A DNA stretch of 64,000 nucleotides from assembly GCF_000372725.1 (NCBI RefSeq), contig NW_005200631.1, positions 171,362 through 235,361 of the forward strand. Reading direction: 5' to 3'. The position numbers and the translations under genes are program-made. Numbering within the stretch: the first letter of the stretch is position 1; each line of letters opens with the position of its first letter. Shown piece after piece: positions 46,327 through 61,185 of the stretch. The notes under the pieces were generated by a model, which did no database searches, had not been told where the DNA came from, and was given only the letters and a program-made list of their open reading frames with translations. The stretch comes from Emiliania huxleyi CCMP1516. Lineage: Eukaryota; Haptophyta; Isochrysidales; Noelaerhabdaceae.

Positions 46327-47370
46327 CTACCGCACTGCGGCGGTGCGCCGTCCACTCGCACCTACGGGATCAACGAATAGGATCAACGAATAGGGACACG
46401 TCAGGAGCGGCTCGGAGCCACGCCACGGGGAAAGGTGGACTCGGAGGGCGGCACAAGACTGGCTATCTGCCGAGCTACAAGCGGCTACTCGCACCGCCGC
46501 AACCGCGCGATGATCCGACCCACCGGCGGCGTCGTTACCGCCCTCTGCGACACCCGCCACGGCGTTTGAAGAGCCACAGACTAGCGTCCTCAGCTCCAGC
46601 CCCACCAGCGCTTCCCTGCGGCTTGGAAGCCCCGTAGATGCAGCGGCGTCCAAATGTCGGAACTCGTAATGGCCCGAGAGAAGCGGGAGCCAATGACGCA
46701 GTAGCTCGTGCGCCGCGTCGCCGCGTGCAGCTCCGCCGCACACCGAAGCGACACCGTCGGCGGCAAAGCTAGTGGCTGCCGATGCGCCGCCCGCGCCCGC
46801 CGCGGCGCGGCGTGCCCGCAGCGTCTCCTGCGCAAAGGGAGAGGGGCGTTGAGCCGTCTCCGGGGCGGCAGCCACCATGGTGGCAGCCCCCTCACCCACG
46901 TGCGGGCTTAGATGGGGGCTGAGTGCAGCTTAGAGGACATGAGAATAGCACCGCCTGCACTGCAGACACGGCGATCGAGCGAACGCACGTCGGCCACTCG
47001 GACAATCGGTCGCGTCCTCTGAGCCTGCTCCCGTGCCCTCGCGCGTAGACGACACGGCGATCAAAACGTCGACGCCGCAGCGCGACAGTAGCACCGCCGT
47101 CGCCGCCGTCGCCGCCCGCGTCGAGGTCAGTGAAGACGAGGGAGAGAGAGGCAAAGCCCGAGGGCGTGCCGATCAGCGACAGCCTCTCGCGCGACAGCTG
47201 TTCGAGCGCAAAGGGTGGCACGCAGCCACCGTCGCCGCCAACCCTCCACGCTTCGGTGCGCAAGTGAGCAAACATTGGCACGCAAGTGAGCGGCCACAAC
47301 TCAGCGTGCCACAGCGCAGCTGCCGCGAAGCTGCATGCCACCAGCCGCCCCACCACCAATCGGATCACCT
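46327..47370 (-). pseudogene. Remnant of a membrane-protein gene (HTTM-like?) abutting the retroelement
   Basis: The minus frame from 47368 reads LVACSFAAAALWHAELWPLT then CVPMFAHLRTE, a TM helix followed by WPLTCVPMFA, reminiscent of the WPFT-x-YPM signature of HTTM/DCC-type membrane proteins. A second open part at 46880-46400 (AAHELLRHWLPLLSGHYEFR) may be its next exon. The reading frame has no identifiable upstream exon: copia-like gag sequence begins within about 30 bp. The gene may therefore be truncated by the insertion. Confidence 0.4.
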
Positions 47371-47384
47371 CTCCCGACCAGGTC

Positions 47385-50240
47385 CGGGGATCACAGCGGA
47401 TCGTGTCCTCACCGCCGTCGCCAACGAACTTCGCGCCTGGGCCAGCGGGACTCGCAGCCAGCTCGTCGCCGACATCGCAGCAGGCGACAGCGCTCTGCTC
47501 GAGGCCGACACGTGGCTCGCTGACGCCATCGGCAGCTGCCTCGACCGCTCCGCCGCCGCCGTCGAGCTCTTCTTACGCCGCCCCGAGAGCAACGACCTGT
47601 ATGCCGAGGCACAAGGCGTCACCACGCTCCTCCGCATCGCCGCCCTCGCACGCCACGAGCCAGGCGCCGCCATGACGCAGGCCGAGCAAGCCTTCGACGA
47701 CAGCAAGCCCCTCTTCATGGGCATGGGCAACGACGAGGCGCTGCTCGCCGTCACGCAGATCGCCAGCGAGTTCGGCATGCTCAGCGACCGCTGCCGCAAT
47801 ACGCTCGACGTCTACCGCGCCATCGCCGACAAGCTCCCCGCCGAGCTGAGCGGCAAGCGGGAGGCTATCGAGGACAAGATCAACGAGTGGCGGTACACGA
47901 ACTGGTCCCCGTGGCGCTCCTTTGACGCATACAGCGGCTACATCGCCAGCCTCGTCAGCAGCGGACGCGCCGAGACCAACGCCGCCGACGCCAACGCTGC
48001 AGCCGCTGCCCGAGCCGCCGCCGCCGCCGCCGCTGCTGACGCCGCTACCAGGCCCGCCTCCAGCGCGCCGCCAGCGTCGCCGAGGCGGCCCTCGAGTGCA
48101 CCACCAGCGGCACGCACGTCGACGCCTACAACGCTGCGCTGTACGCCATCCTCGGCGACGGCGCCGCGCCCTTCGAGTGCGCGTCCGCCGAGCGCCTCGA
48201 CACCAGCCGCACCTGTCTCCACAAGGCCGCCGGCAGCCCCGCCTCAGCCGAGTGCCTCCGCGCCCTCTCCCGCCATGCCGCCGGCGCCCCAATGCCAGCC
48301 GAGTGCCTCAAGGCGACGCAGCGCCTCGTCGACGTCGTCACGCCGCTCGGCGTGAAGCAGATCTTCCGCGTACCCGCCAACAAGAAGGAGCTGCGCGAAT
48401 CGCCCGAGCGGACGCAATGGGAGGCCGCCGACCGCAAGGCCCTCGACTGCATCCTCCGTGTCCCCGGCAACCGCCTCGTGCCCGTCACCGTCCCCGCGGC
48501 CGCGGGCGTGCCGATCCAGCGCTGCGTCACAGCGCGCAAGATCAAGATCGACCAGGCGACCGGAGGCCTCGACCAACACGACCCGTTCAAGTCACGGCAC
48601 TCCGCCGACGGCGGCTTCGCCAAGGTCCAACGCGCCCGCGCCGGCCTACCACCGTCGGGCGTCCCGGCTACCTCTACCGTTGTCGACGACTTGACCGCCA
48701 AGCTGTTCGTCGGACACGCCGCCGCCGTCGATGCCCACCTGACCAAGGGAGACGTCGGGAACGCCTATGTCAAGGGCAAGCGACAGGGGCCCGTCGGCTA
48801 CATGGCGCTCCCGTCCACGCTACCCATGACCGACGAGGACGGGACCGAGCTGTGCATCGAGCTCTGTTCACCTCTCTGGGGCGAGGAGTGCGCTGGCTAC
48901 GAGTGGGAGTGCACGTTCAATGACACCATCAAAGGCCTAGGGTGGGTGCCGTGCCCGGGTGTCCCCGCGATGTTCTCGTTCCATGGGGAGCACGGAGAGG
49001 CCCGCATGATCACGATCGTCGACGACTTCCTCATCTCCGAGGTGAACGGCACCACCATCACCGACGCCACCATCGCCGCGCTGAAGGCCGCTTTCAACGA
49101 CGAGGTCAAGGTCGACTACTCGCCCACCTCCTTCGCCGGCTTCAAGCTCGAGCGCGACCGCGAGCGGCGCACCCTCACGCTGTCCATGCCGCAGAAGATC
49201 ATCGAGGCCGCACGCGAGCACATGCCCGAGCTCCTCCGCGGCGAGCGTCCGACCGTCCTCAGCGGCAAGCGCCTCGCCGACGCCGCCGACTCGCTCAAGC
49301 TCGCCGACCGCGACGGCAAGCTGTCGCCCCAGCAAGTGCGCACACAGAGCATCATCGGCCACCTCAAATTCGTCGAGCGCGTGCAGCCGCGACTCTCCCT
49401 CGTCCTCCACCGCCTCTCGTGCGTCATGTCGGCGCCGCCGCCCGAGGCCTACGAGGTAGCGCGCGCCGCGCTCTGCACCGCCTACGACCGCAAGCACGAC
49501 GGCATCACGTACGGCGGGCTAGACGCGGAGGCCGAGTTGCAGGGCCGCATGAGCGCGCACATCGCCGGGCTCGACTCGCACGCGCCCACCGAGCTCGTCG
49601 CCGCCGCCGACGCCACCTGGAACGGCGACCTCGACCTCTATGGCATGCTGCTCACCTGCTTTGGCGCTGCCGTCATGCACAGCGTCAAGAAGATCGGCCT
49701 CGTCGTCGACTCCTCACACGAGAGCGAGGCCATCGCCAGCGCCAAAGCGGGCGAGCTCGTCGCATACGCCCGCGAGGTCCTCGTCGCCCTCGGCGCCCCG
49801 CCGACCGGACCGACCGTCATCCTCTCGGACAACAAGGCAAACGTCCTCGTCGCCAACAACGCCAAATCCGCCTCGCGCTCGCGCCACTTCCTGCGCCGCT
49901 ACCACACGCTGCAGCGCCGCATGGCCGACGGCGAGTGCCGCGTCGTCAAGATCACCGACGACCTCATGCCCGCCGATTTCTTGACGAAATGGGTCCCCAA
50001 GGAGAAGCTCAAGCGCAGCGTCGACCACGCCTCCAACGCGCGAGCTCGCGCGGTGCATGGGGGGAACTGATCAATGCCGCCTCTGCGGGCCGATCCCGCC
50101 CAGCGACATTGGGGGGGGTGCGGTAGGTAGACATTCTACCTCCCATCCAACCCACCGAAACCCGTGTGGATGGGTTTTACCGCCGCCTTTTACCATCCAT
50201 AGCCGTCGGGTTTTACCTCGCGTTCTCTTGGTGTCGTCTA
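47385..50240 (+). mobile_element. Ty1/copia-like retroelement, 5'-truncated, gag-like plus RT-RNase H
   Basis: A gag-like region (47390-48060: VLTAVANELRAWASGTRSQL, RNTLDVYRAIADKLPAELSG) is followed, in another frame from about 48060, by a pol-like region (GTHVDAYNAALYAILGDGAA ... MPAECLKATQRLVDVV) running to 50070. RT features: DVGNAYVKGK, the active-site strand TIVDDFLI (about 49020), GFKLERDRE. RNase H/connection: TELVAAADATWNGDLDLYGM, VILSDNKANVLVANN, SRHFLRRYHTL and MPADFLTKWVPKE, typical of copia C-termini. No integrase or protease is visible. TTGGGGGGGGTGCGG at 50110 resembles a polypurine tract with a possible 3' LTR start; no second LTR is found. The window has one internal frame shift but otherwise long open frames, so the element is fairly young. 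Confidence 0.8.
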
Positions 50241-50433
50241 TGGTTTGCTAGACCCATGAGACCATCCTCACCGCGCTATCGGGCGCCTCCACCGCCGCCC
50301 TCAGCCACGCCGCTACGACCGTCGGAGGCGTCAACTCCGCCGTCACACGTAAAGAATATTTGAACGATTGTGCACAATCACGTGGAGACATGCGAGATGC
50401 GACCAAGTCCAAGAAGGCGGAAGGCAGTGTACT

Positions 50434-53963
<3,530 letters not shown>

Positions 53964-54148
53964 GGCCCGACGCGCGACGCGCTGCCGCGGTGCACTCCGC
54001 CGCCAGTCAAAGCGGGAACCGGACCGAGCGCTTTTTTTAGGCTTCAAAAAGAAAAAGGTGCGCAGCTGGAATAGAAGGAACGGCGGGCAGTTCCTTATAT
54101 TACCGCCGTATGTTTCGCGCTCGCTTATCGGGGGCACAGCTGGCCGCG

Positions 54149-56629
54149 CTGCCGTGACGTCCCCCCCCTCTCCGTCACCGCCGCCGTACCCTGCCGTGGC
54201 CTGGGCCTCTGACCCGGCCGCCAACTTCTCCACGCCCTTCGAGGTGCTCGGCGACGGCGGAAGACTGTGGCTTGAGCCGCTGAGCGCGCGCCACTGGCGG
54301 CAGGAGCTGCTCCTGAAGGGCGCGTCCTGGTTTGGATTCCAGAGCGACACCGCGTGTGTGCACGAGCTCTACAAGGGGTGGGCAAACCTGGGTTACGCGG
54401 TGGACGACTACATCGCCTTCCTCACGCGGCACGGCTTCAACAGCGTTCGGCTGCCGCTCTCGGTGGAGCACGTTGCCTCTAATCCGACCCTGACGGGCTC
54501 GTGCGGGAGGGAGTGGGAGGGGCTCCGCAGCCTGGCGGCGCTGGATGACCTCGTGCGCCGGCTTCAGGACGCTGGCATCTACGTGATGCTCGGAATCCAC
54601 GTCATCGCCACAGACACCAACAGCGCCCTGTGGTGCCAGAGCGTGGAGGGTGGCTGCAGCAGCGAGGACGAGGAGCCACTCTTCGACGCGTGGAGCTCGC
54701 TCGTGACGCGGTACTGTGCATCTCCTAACGTTATCGCCGCCGACCTCTACAACGAGCCCTTTGGCGCCACCTGGGGCAGCGGCGACCGCATGACAGACTG
54801 GGACCTAGCTGCCGAGCGCCTCGGCAACCACGTGCTCGCTCGCTGCCCGCGGTGGCTCATCTTCGTGCAAGGCATCGCCAACAATGGCGGGTGGTGCCGC
54901 AACCACCCGTCGGGGCTACACAGTGGCCACACGTGCTGGTGGGGCGAGGCCGTCCACCCGCACCGTGCTCACCCGATCGAGCTCTCGGACGCGAGCAAGC
55001 TGGTGCTGTCGCCGCACGCCTACGGCGATGACTCGAAGAACCCGAACCACCCAGGGACGCCCGAGGTGTGGGACACGCATTGGGGACTGATCCCGTCCGA
55101 GGAGGGCACCCCGGTGGTGCTCGGGGAGTGGGGCGGCCTGTGGGACGACACAGGGCCGTGGCAGGAGCGGATGCAGGAGTACCTCATCGATCGCGGCTTG
55201 GGGCACTTTTACTGGTCGCTCAACGACAACTCGTTCGACACCGGCGGCCTCTACAACTCGGTAAACCAGCCCAAGTGGGACATGCTCGCATCCTCGCTCG
55301 CCAGCTCCGTGCCCGGCTTCCAGGCGGCCGCTGCGGCGCTGAGCAATCAACCACCCTCCCCGCCCTCCCCGTCGCCGTCACCACTGCCGCCGCTGCCGCC
55401 GCGGCCGCCGCCGCCCTCGCCCCCTCCTTCTTCGCCGCCGACCCTGGGCACCTTCGCTGACAAGCCGGCCCTGCAGGCCGCGGTCGACCTTTGGTGCAGC
55501 GATGAGGCGGCCGCCCGCGCGACATACGGCGACATCTCGGGCTGGGACGTGAGCGCGATCACCGACATGCAGTGTCTGTTCAGCGCTTGGTCGTGGTGCA
55601 ACGGCGGCGGCTCCACCACCGGCAAGGACACGTGCAACCCCGACATCTCGGCGTGGGACACGTCAGCGGTTTCCAATATGAAATCCATGTTCGACAGCGC
55701 CTCCTCCTTCGACCAGGACATCGGGTCGTGGGACGTGTCGGCGGCCACCAACATGCGGGGCATGTTCTTCGAGACCTCCTCCTTCGACCAGGACATCGGG
55801 GCGTGGGATGTGTCGGCGGCCACAGAAATGAGCGGCATGTTCTACGGCGCCTCCTCCCTCAGCGACTGCAACAAGGCGCTCATCCACGCCGGCTTCGACG
55901 CTCAGACGAGCGCCTGGACCTACTCGTGGGGCTCGCTCGAGTGCCCTTCGCCCCCGCGACCACCCCCGCGACCACCGCATCCACCTGGCCAGGCGCCTGT
56001 GCCGCCGCCACCAAGTCCGCTGCCACTTCCGCCTCCGAGCCCGCTCCCACCGCCTCCAGCGGGTCCACTTTTGCTAAGCAACCCGCGAACGTCGGCTGGC
56101 TCTGCTACTTTCGCCAAGCGGGTGCACGCACCCGCCCCCGCGCTCCATACAAAGCGTCTGATACCATGTGTGTGTCTCTCACCCCCTCGCCTCGTGCCCG
56201 CAGTTCTTGGCCAAGGTGACCGATGGCAAAAGCAAGACCTTTGGCAAAAGCAAGAAGAACAGGAAGAACCCGTGGTTCTCCGCCAAGGCACCCCGGCGTT
56301 CCTCGCCCTCTCCCCTTTTTGGCGCTATAGTTGGCTCCTCCCGCGCACGTTAGGTCACCCTGGAAAATCAGCAGCCCGTCCGCTCCGTGACCGTCACCCG
56401 GGACACCAATAACAAGCCGTCAAAGGCGAAGAAGTATCTTGAGGACTTCGAGGTCTGGGTCGGCAAGAAGGCTGGAGAAAAGGCGGTGAAGTGCGGCGGA
56501 CCGTTCGCCTGGTCAAAAATCAAGAAGGGGCCAGTCACGACGCCGTGCGATTTTGCCAAGTCCAAGTTCAGCCGCCGCCTTTTAGTCGCCGCGCGCCCTA
56601 CGCACCCTACTACTAGTCCCCTGTTATAG
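54149..56629 (+). CDS. GH5 endoglucanase-like enzyme fused to DUF285 repeats and an F5/8 (discoidin)-like domain
   Basis: GH5 domain about 54200-55320: LLKGASWFGFQS start, HGFNSVRLPLS, acid/base Glu in LYNEPFG (54754), VLSPHAYG, nucleophile Glu in VVLGEWGG (55126), FYWSLNDNSFDTGG. After a Pro-rich linker come DUF285 (BspA-like) repeats: DISGWDVSAITDMQCLFSA, DISAWDTSAVSNMKSMFDSA, DIGSWDVSAATNMRGMFFET, DIGAWDVSAATEMSGMFYGA. A second Pro-rich linker follows, then after an intron (about 56166-56199) VTDGKSKTFGKSK and NPWFSAK, and after another intron VTLENQQPVRSVTVTR, LEDFEVWVG and KCGGPFAW, discoidin-like. No in-frame Met or signal peptide is visible between MCM9 and the domain, so a 5' exon is missing. 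It is likely secreted and acts on beta-glucans. Confidence 0.8.
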
Positions 56630-56800
56630 GGGCGGCCAGGCAGCGAAATCTCACTCCCCCCACCCCCTCCCTTGCGGCCGCGCGGCAGGCACTACTACGT
56701 CACTGTCATTCTCCCGGGCACTAGAAAAACGCTCGCGTTTGGCGAGATAGAGATACGTTAGCCAGACGCGAGTGCGTGGGCAATATGCGATGTGGCTCCG

Positions 56801-56994
56801 AAAGCGGCGAGCGCTGCGGCGGAGGCGTCGGGCGGGCGCAACGCGGGGGGCTGAGTGCGCGCCTGATCGCGATCGAGTAGTGGCGCGACGATGTGTTGTC
56901 GAGCTCGAGCAGGATGTCGACCACCTCCTGCACGTGGGCGGCCTGGAGGTAGTCTGCCATCATCTTCTCGTACTCGGAGTCCAATGTGATGCAG
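56801..56994. pseudogene. Segmental duplicate, copy 2: isolated MCM9 first exon
   Basis: The minus strand reads LDSEYEKMMADYLQAAHVQE, almost identical to MCM9 exon 1, with E-to-D the visible change. No other MCM9 exon follows. It lies beyond the GH5 gene, about 3.06 kb from copy 1. Confidence 0.93.
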
Positions 56995-57074
56995 TGGCCC
57001 GAGAGCGGCCAGTGGTCAAAGCGGGAGCCCGCCACCACCGAATTCGAGTTTTGTTTTCTTCCTTGTCGTGCCAG

Positions 57075-57115
57075 TGTGCTGTGAGAGAGGCTTGACTTGT
57101 AAGAATTTTTCCTCG
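57075..57115 (+). promoter_or_regulatory. 5' cassette of the plastid-protein gene
   Basis: CAGTGTGCTGTGAGAGAGGC, TTG, then TAAGAATTTTTCC, 35 bp before the ATG at 57149. It shares its first 20 bp with 61186-61205. Confidence 0.6.
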
Positions 57116-57148
57116 GCGGGCACGCAAAGGACACCTACTCTCCCTCAT

Positions 57149-57756
57149 ATGTTCTTGTACGTCGGCTTCCTCGTCGCTGTCTCGGCCCTCACGGCCCTGC
57201 CTGCCACTACGCCTTCGGCTACCATGCTTCTTGGCCGCCGCGCCGCCCTTCCGTCAGTGCTAGGTGCGGCGCTTGGCGCGGTGGCGCTTCCGACGGCGGC
57301 GCTGGCGCGGCCACTGGATGCCGGCGCCGCGGGCCGGGCGAGCCTGTTGACAGCGATTTCCGACGACGAGGAGGAGGCGGCCAAGGTGGCGACGGCGGTC
57401 ATTGCCGGCGCTGTCATCGTCTCGCCCTACATCGGCATCGTCACAGTCCAGAAGCTCATCTCTAACGCCGCGGATGACGAGCTCAAGTGACAAGCCTGCC
57501 CGTAGCTTGAGTGGTGCGGCTACGTCCAATGACGCGTCCACACGACGTGTAGGTCGGAGCTGCGCGGCGGTCAGGACCCGGACTGGGCGGTGACGCCGGA
57601 CGCCAAGCGCAAGCGCAAGCAGAGGGAGCTCGAGGCGGCTGCGCCTCTTTCAGGGAAGCTAGCTTGCGTCGCCATGACACGTCCATGGCACGTGTGCCTC
57701 AGGCGGCGCTCGCGGCCGAGAAATCGAAGAAGAACAAGCCCTTCTGGCAGCGATGA
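57149..57756 (+). CDS. Small plastid-targeted membrane protein, about 3 exons
   Basis: The N-terminus MFLYVGFLVAVSALTALP looks like an ER signal, followed by TMLLGRRAALPSVLGAALGA with VALPTAALA, a transit/thylakoid-type sequence: a bipartite leader as in secondary plastids. The mature part is DDEEEAAKVATAVIAGAVIV and SPYIGIVTVQKLISNA, one TM helix. The first frame ends at 57490. Downstream DPDWAVTPDAKRKRKQREL + AALAAEKSKKNKPFWQR continues in frame after introns about 57478-57552 and 57635-57702 (68 bp, GCGGCTGCGC duplicated as GCGGCGCTCG). The product family is unknown; a thylakoid or plastid-envelope accessory protein is the inference. Confidence 0.6.
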
Positions 57757-57982
57757 GGGATGAGCAACGAGACGGCGAGGCGGCGTATGTGGCGCTCCAG
57801 TCGCGTGGCGGCGCGCGCGGTTCGAGAGACGCGCGGTGGCGGGTCACTTGAGTGCGCGCGTGACTCGATCCTGAAATCGCGCACGCCGCGCCACCGCACA
57901 GCGACTGCCCTCTGCACATAGGGCTCTGGTAGAGCATTTTTCGCTTCGGAGTCGATGAACTCAGACGAAAAAATTACAGGTT

Positions 57983-59491
57983 TCACCAGCAAACTCGGAG
58001 GCCTCTACGCGCCGCGCTAGCCCTCATAAGCCCCTCCCGCCCAGCCTGCGAGACCCGAGTGGAGGCGAGCCAGAGCTGTAGTCCGTCCGGCATCGCTCCC
58101 TGCTCGAGCGCGCCGGCGAGCGCCTCCGCGCCCACGTCACCCACGTCCGTGTCGCCGAGCTGCAAGACTGCGAGCCCGCGCGCGTGCGTGGGGTGGAGGA
58201 GGCGAGGGCCGGTTAGCGCCCGCGCCAGCGCGACGCAGCCGTCGTCACCAATCGGATTGCATCCCAGGCAGAGGCGGCGCAGCCGTCCTCTGAAGGCAGT
58301 CCCACCACGCGGCTCGGCGAGGAGCGCGGCGGCGAGCGCCGCTGCGCCTGCGTCGCCCACCTGGCAGTCCTCGATCTCCAGGGCAGTCAAGCTGTGCAGC
58401 TCGGGCAGAACCTGCACGAGTGCCGTCACGCCCGCGTCTCGAATGGGGTTGCAGCTCAAGCTCAACAGGAGCAGAGCGTTGGCGAGGTCGTGATTGGCAG
58501 CCAAATCAGTTCGCATCGCCTCCGAGAGTGTCGCAGCTTCGTCGACAGCGAGGCCCATCGAGCCCCAGTCGAGCCACGACGCCGCAAACGTGTTCGAGAA
58601 GCGGCCGTGGGCGGAGCCGTCCGGATCGAATCGGACGTCTGGCAGCAGGCGCTTCGGCGCCTCCTCTTCGTCCAACGCGAGGGCGCTGGTGAGCAAGCGA
58701 GGCATCATCCCATTCGCCTCCTGCACGGGTCGGGGAAGCCGGGCCGAGTACATCTGTGCGCTCAGTCTCTCCAGCCGAGCGACGACTGTGGCGGCCGCGG
58801 CGACGGCCTCGCCGAGGGCAGAGTGCATCACGCGGCAGGAGCAAGCGGCGGCGCGAGCGTCTCGCAGGCCCCACCATGGCAGCATCAGCTGAAGCTCGTC
58901 GGCGGCGAGTGACGTCAGCGAGGCGGGCGCCCGCTCGTACACACACATCACAGCGCCTCCGTGCACGGCGCGAGCCGGCCCGCAGTGAAGGCGGCTCCAG
59001 CTCGCGTCTGCCTCCAGCGCGTTGCTGCTCGGGACGGTGGCGACCGACTCCTCTGGAGTACTGGCCGACTCGCCAATGATGCAAACCAGCGGCACTTGCG
59101 GGTAGCAAGACAGGTACTCGCGCCAGGGCAGCGCGCGTCCCCACACGAAGCAGAGACACGTGCGCGAAGGCTCGTCGATGCGGAAGAGTTCGTCCGGACG
59201 CACGCGGATGATGCCGCCTCGCAGAAAGCACCGCATGGTTTTGTATGATGGCAACACGTCGAGGTCTACGCCGCGCACAGGCACGCCGGCTTCCTCGAGC
59301 TGCGCCTCAAAGGCGCCCTCGCCGCAGCCAATGCTCACCGCACTGAGGCCGCGCTCCTGCAGCAGACGCACGAGGATCGCGGTCTGCCCGGACGTCGGCC
59401 AGGCCTGGACGTTTGGCGACGGCCAGGCTGACGAGTCGACTAGCTGCTCGGCGGGGCGCTGCGCGTAGGTGCGGCCGGCCGAAAGCCTCAT
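57983..59491 (-). CDS. Methyltransferase-like / F-box-like / LRR fusion protein
   Basis: 502 aa, single exon. Residues about 40-90 carry a SAM-binding-like glycine loop (SIGCGEGAFEAQLEEAG, VRGVDLD). About 205-240 is F-box-like (LMLPWWGLRDARAAACSCRV). About 330-495 has NLRC3/RNI-type leucine-rich repeats (LLLLSLSCNPIRDAGVTALV, LTALEIEDCQVGDAGAAALA, LCLGCNPIGDDGCVALARAL, LQLGDTDVGDVGAEALAGAL). The methyltransferase part is short and lacks an obvious second half, so catalytic activity is doubtful. Confidence 0.65.
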   Translation of the reverse strand: MRLSAGRTYAQRPAEQLVDSSAWPSPNVQAWPTSGQTAILVRLLQERGLSAVSIGCGEGAFEAQLEEAGVPVRGVDLDVLPSYKTMRCFLRGGIIRVRPDELFRIDEPSRTCLCFVWGRALPWREYLSCYPQVPLVCIIGESASTPEESVATVPSSNALEADASWSRLHCGPARAVHGGAVMCVYERAPASLTSLAADELQLMLPWWGLRDARAAACSCRVMHSALGEAVAAAATVVARLERLSAQMYSARLPRPVQEANGMMPRLLTSALALDEEEAPKRLLPDVRFDPDGSAHGRFSNTFAASWLDWGSMGLAVDEAATLSEAMRTDLAANHDLANALLLLSLSCNPIRDAGVTALVQVLPELHSLTALEIEDCQVGDAGAAALAAALLAEPRGGTAFRGRLRRLCLGCNPIGDDGCVALARALTGPRLLHPTHARGLAVLQLGDTDVGDVGAEALAGALEQGAMPDGLQLWLASTRVSQAGREGLMRASAARRGLRVCW

Positions 59492-59566
59492 GTGCGTGCA
59501 CGGCGAGTCACGGAGTCAGGAGAGCTGCGGAGGCCGCAGCACCAACCCTTCCCGGGCCAGTGAGCC

Positions 59567-59753
59567 TGGGTTCCAACTTTTTCGGGGTATGGTATGGTAT
59601 ACTCGCGCATGCCAGCTCAAGACCATACCCCCCCGCCTGCTGGCAGACCTGCTTGGGGGTATGGTAGGGCTAGTCTTGGGCGGGCAGGACCATACCCCCT
59701 ACCCCTTTGGGCCGCGACCCTACCATACCATACCCCGGAAAAAGTTGGAACCC
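59567..59753. mobile_element. MITE-like element with 32-33-bp terminal inverted repeats
   Basis: GGGTTCCAACTTTTTCGGGG then TATGGTATGGTA at 59567-59598 is repeated inverted at 59721-59753 (one extra C). Internal sub-repeats of GACCATACCCCC are also present. It is 187 bp with no ORF. Confidence 0.88.
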
Positions 59754-60889
59754 TGTTCGAAGAAGGCGTATCTAGATAGAACAGAACCCGCTCGATTACT
59801 GGTCGTTCCTCGGGAACGCCCTGGCGCCAAAACCTCCACACAGCGATTTATGTTGAGCTCGGAGACGAGGGCAAGATGGTGCTCGAGTTCAATGTTTTGT
59901 TGTTCGAGTTCAATGACAATGTCGAAGGCATCACGGTCAGCATCGATACCGACCGAGGTCAAGAGTGCGGCGACGATCCGCCTCAACAACTTTGCATCTG
60001 CGGGCATCGACTTCGACGTTCCACTTGGACACCAGCTATCATCCACCCAGACTATCCCGGATCCTGCTGAACAAGCTCCTCTTGTAGCTCGATCGGTCAC
60101 ACCGCCATCGCCGTCGGGGAGAGGGGGGACGACACTGCTTCAGCAGCGTGCACCTCGATCCTGTACCGTGTTTGTTATGACCCCCCCCAATGAACACACC
60201 AGTGAGGGTGGGCGAGACGATCGAGGGGTCCCGTACCATGCGGAACCGACCCTATCCAGTGCTCAAGTGCTCAAGCTAAGCACCTACCAGTTGATCCAGC
60301 GGTATCTCGTGCAATCCACACTGGGCAAATCGGCCGATTTCCAACCCACTAAATCATCACGGCCCCGTAACACCCTCCGCGCGCGGTCAAAGGCTTCCCA
60401 GGGCCGGTCCATGACATGAACCGATAGACACAAGCAAAAAAACCGCACCTCTAAGCTTCTCGGGCACCCCGAGGCCCATACGGCGCCCCGGCGGGCCCCG
60501 GCGGAGGTCCGGCGCGCGCGCTCCAAATCCGCACTTCGCGAGCTTCTACGGGAGTTCACGCGGCCTCTCCGCCTCGCGAGGCACACCCCACACCCACCAC
60601 GAGCCCTGGCGCCTGGGGCCGTGGGCGGACCTTTGGCCTCGATGTTTTTCTCTTTTCCCCAGTGTACTGCCACGCCTCTCGGGGTTTTAGTCTGGCCGAG
60701 TCAACCCGAGATGCTGGGGCGAGCCTTGGCGAGACTGCGTCAGCTGTTCCCACAGCAGGCTGGAAGTACCTGGCCAGCGCGCGGCGCTTTGGCCGGACAC
60801 GGAATGGAACACCCCCCCCCCCCCCCCCCAGACACTGCATTGTAGCTTCCATTCCAAACGGCTTTGTTCGGGCTCCCGTTCGCTATCTT
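59754..60889. other. Stretch with no supportable gene
   Basis: A minus frame at 60100-59850 (LLRRIVAALLTSVGIDADRD, IELEQQNIELEHHLALVSEL) looks partly protein-like but is isolated. 60709-60760 is the inverse of 43434-43475. A C-run is at 60812-60829. Confidence 0.4.
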
Positions 60890-60897
60890 GAGAGCTC

Positions 60898-61119
60898 GTG
60901 AGGGAGGCGGCGAACCAGCTGAGCAACAAACTTTCGCACGCTCAGCACCTGGACGAGGTCACATGGACCACCAAGAACTGGCACGGGCTGCAGATGCAGC
61001 GCTTGTCTGTCGTCCTCCACACCGCCGTGGCGTGGCAGACGGTGAACGAGCTAGCGTGCGGGGAGAGCGGCATTGTGCATGGTGCGGAGTGCATTGCCGT
61101 TCTTAACGGAGTCGCTTAG
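60898..61119 (+). CDS. Dispersed fragment H, copy 3 (intact 73-aa frame)
   Basis: MREAANQLSNKLSHAQHLDE, VTWTTKNWHGLQMQRLSVVL, HTAVAWQTVNELACGESGIV, ECIAVLNGVA-stop. It is the most complete of three copies and likely the 3' end of a larger unknown gene or element rather than a free-standing gene. Confidence 0.45.
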   Translation: MREAANQLSNKLSHAQHLDEVTWTTKNWHGLQMQRLSVVLHTAVAWQTVNELACGESGIVHGAECIAVLNGVA

Positions 61120-61185
61120 GCGGCTCCGGTGGTGAGCCTGTGTGTGTGCCAGTCCGCGCCAGTCTGCGCCCTTGTCGTGCCAGTG

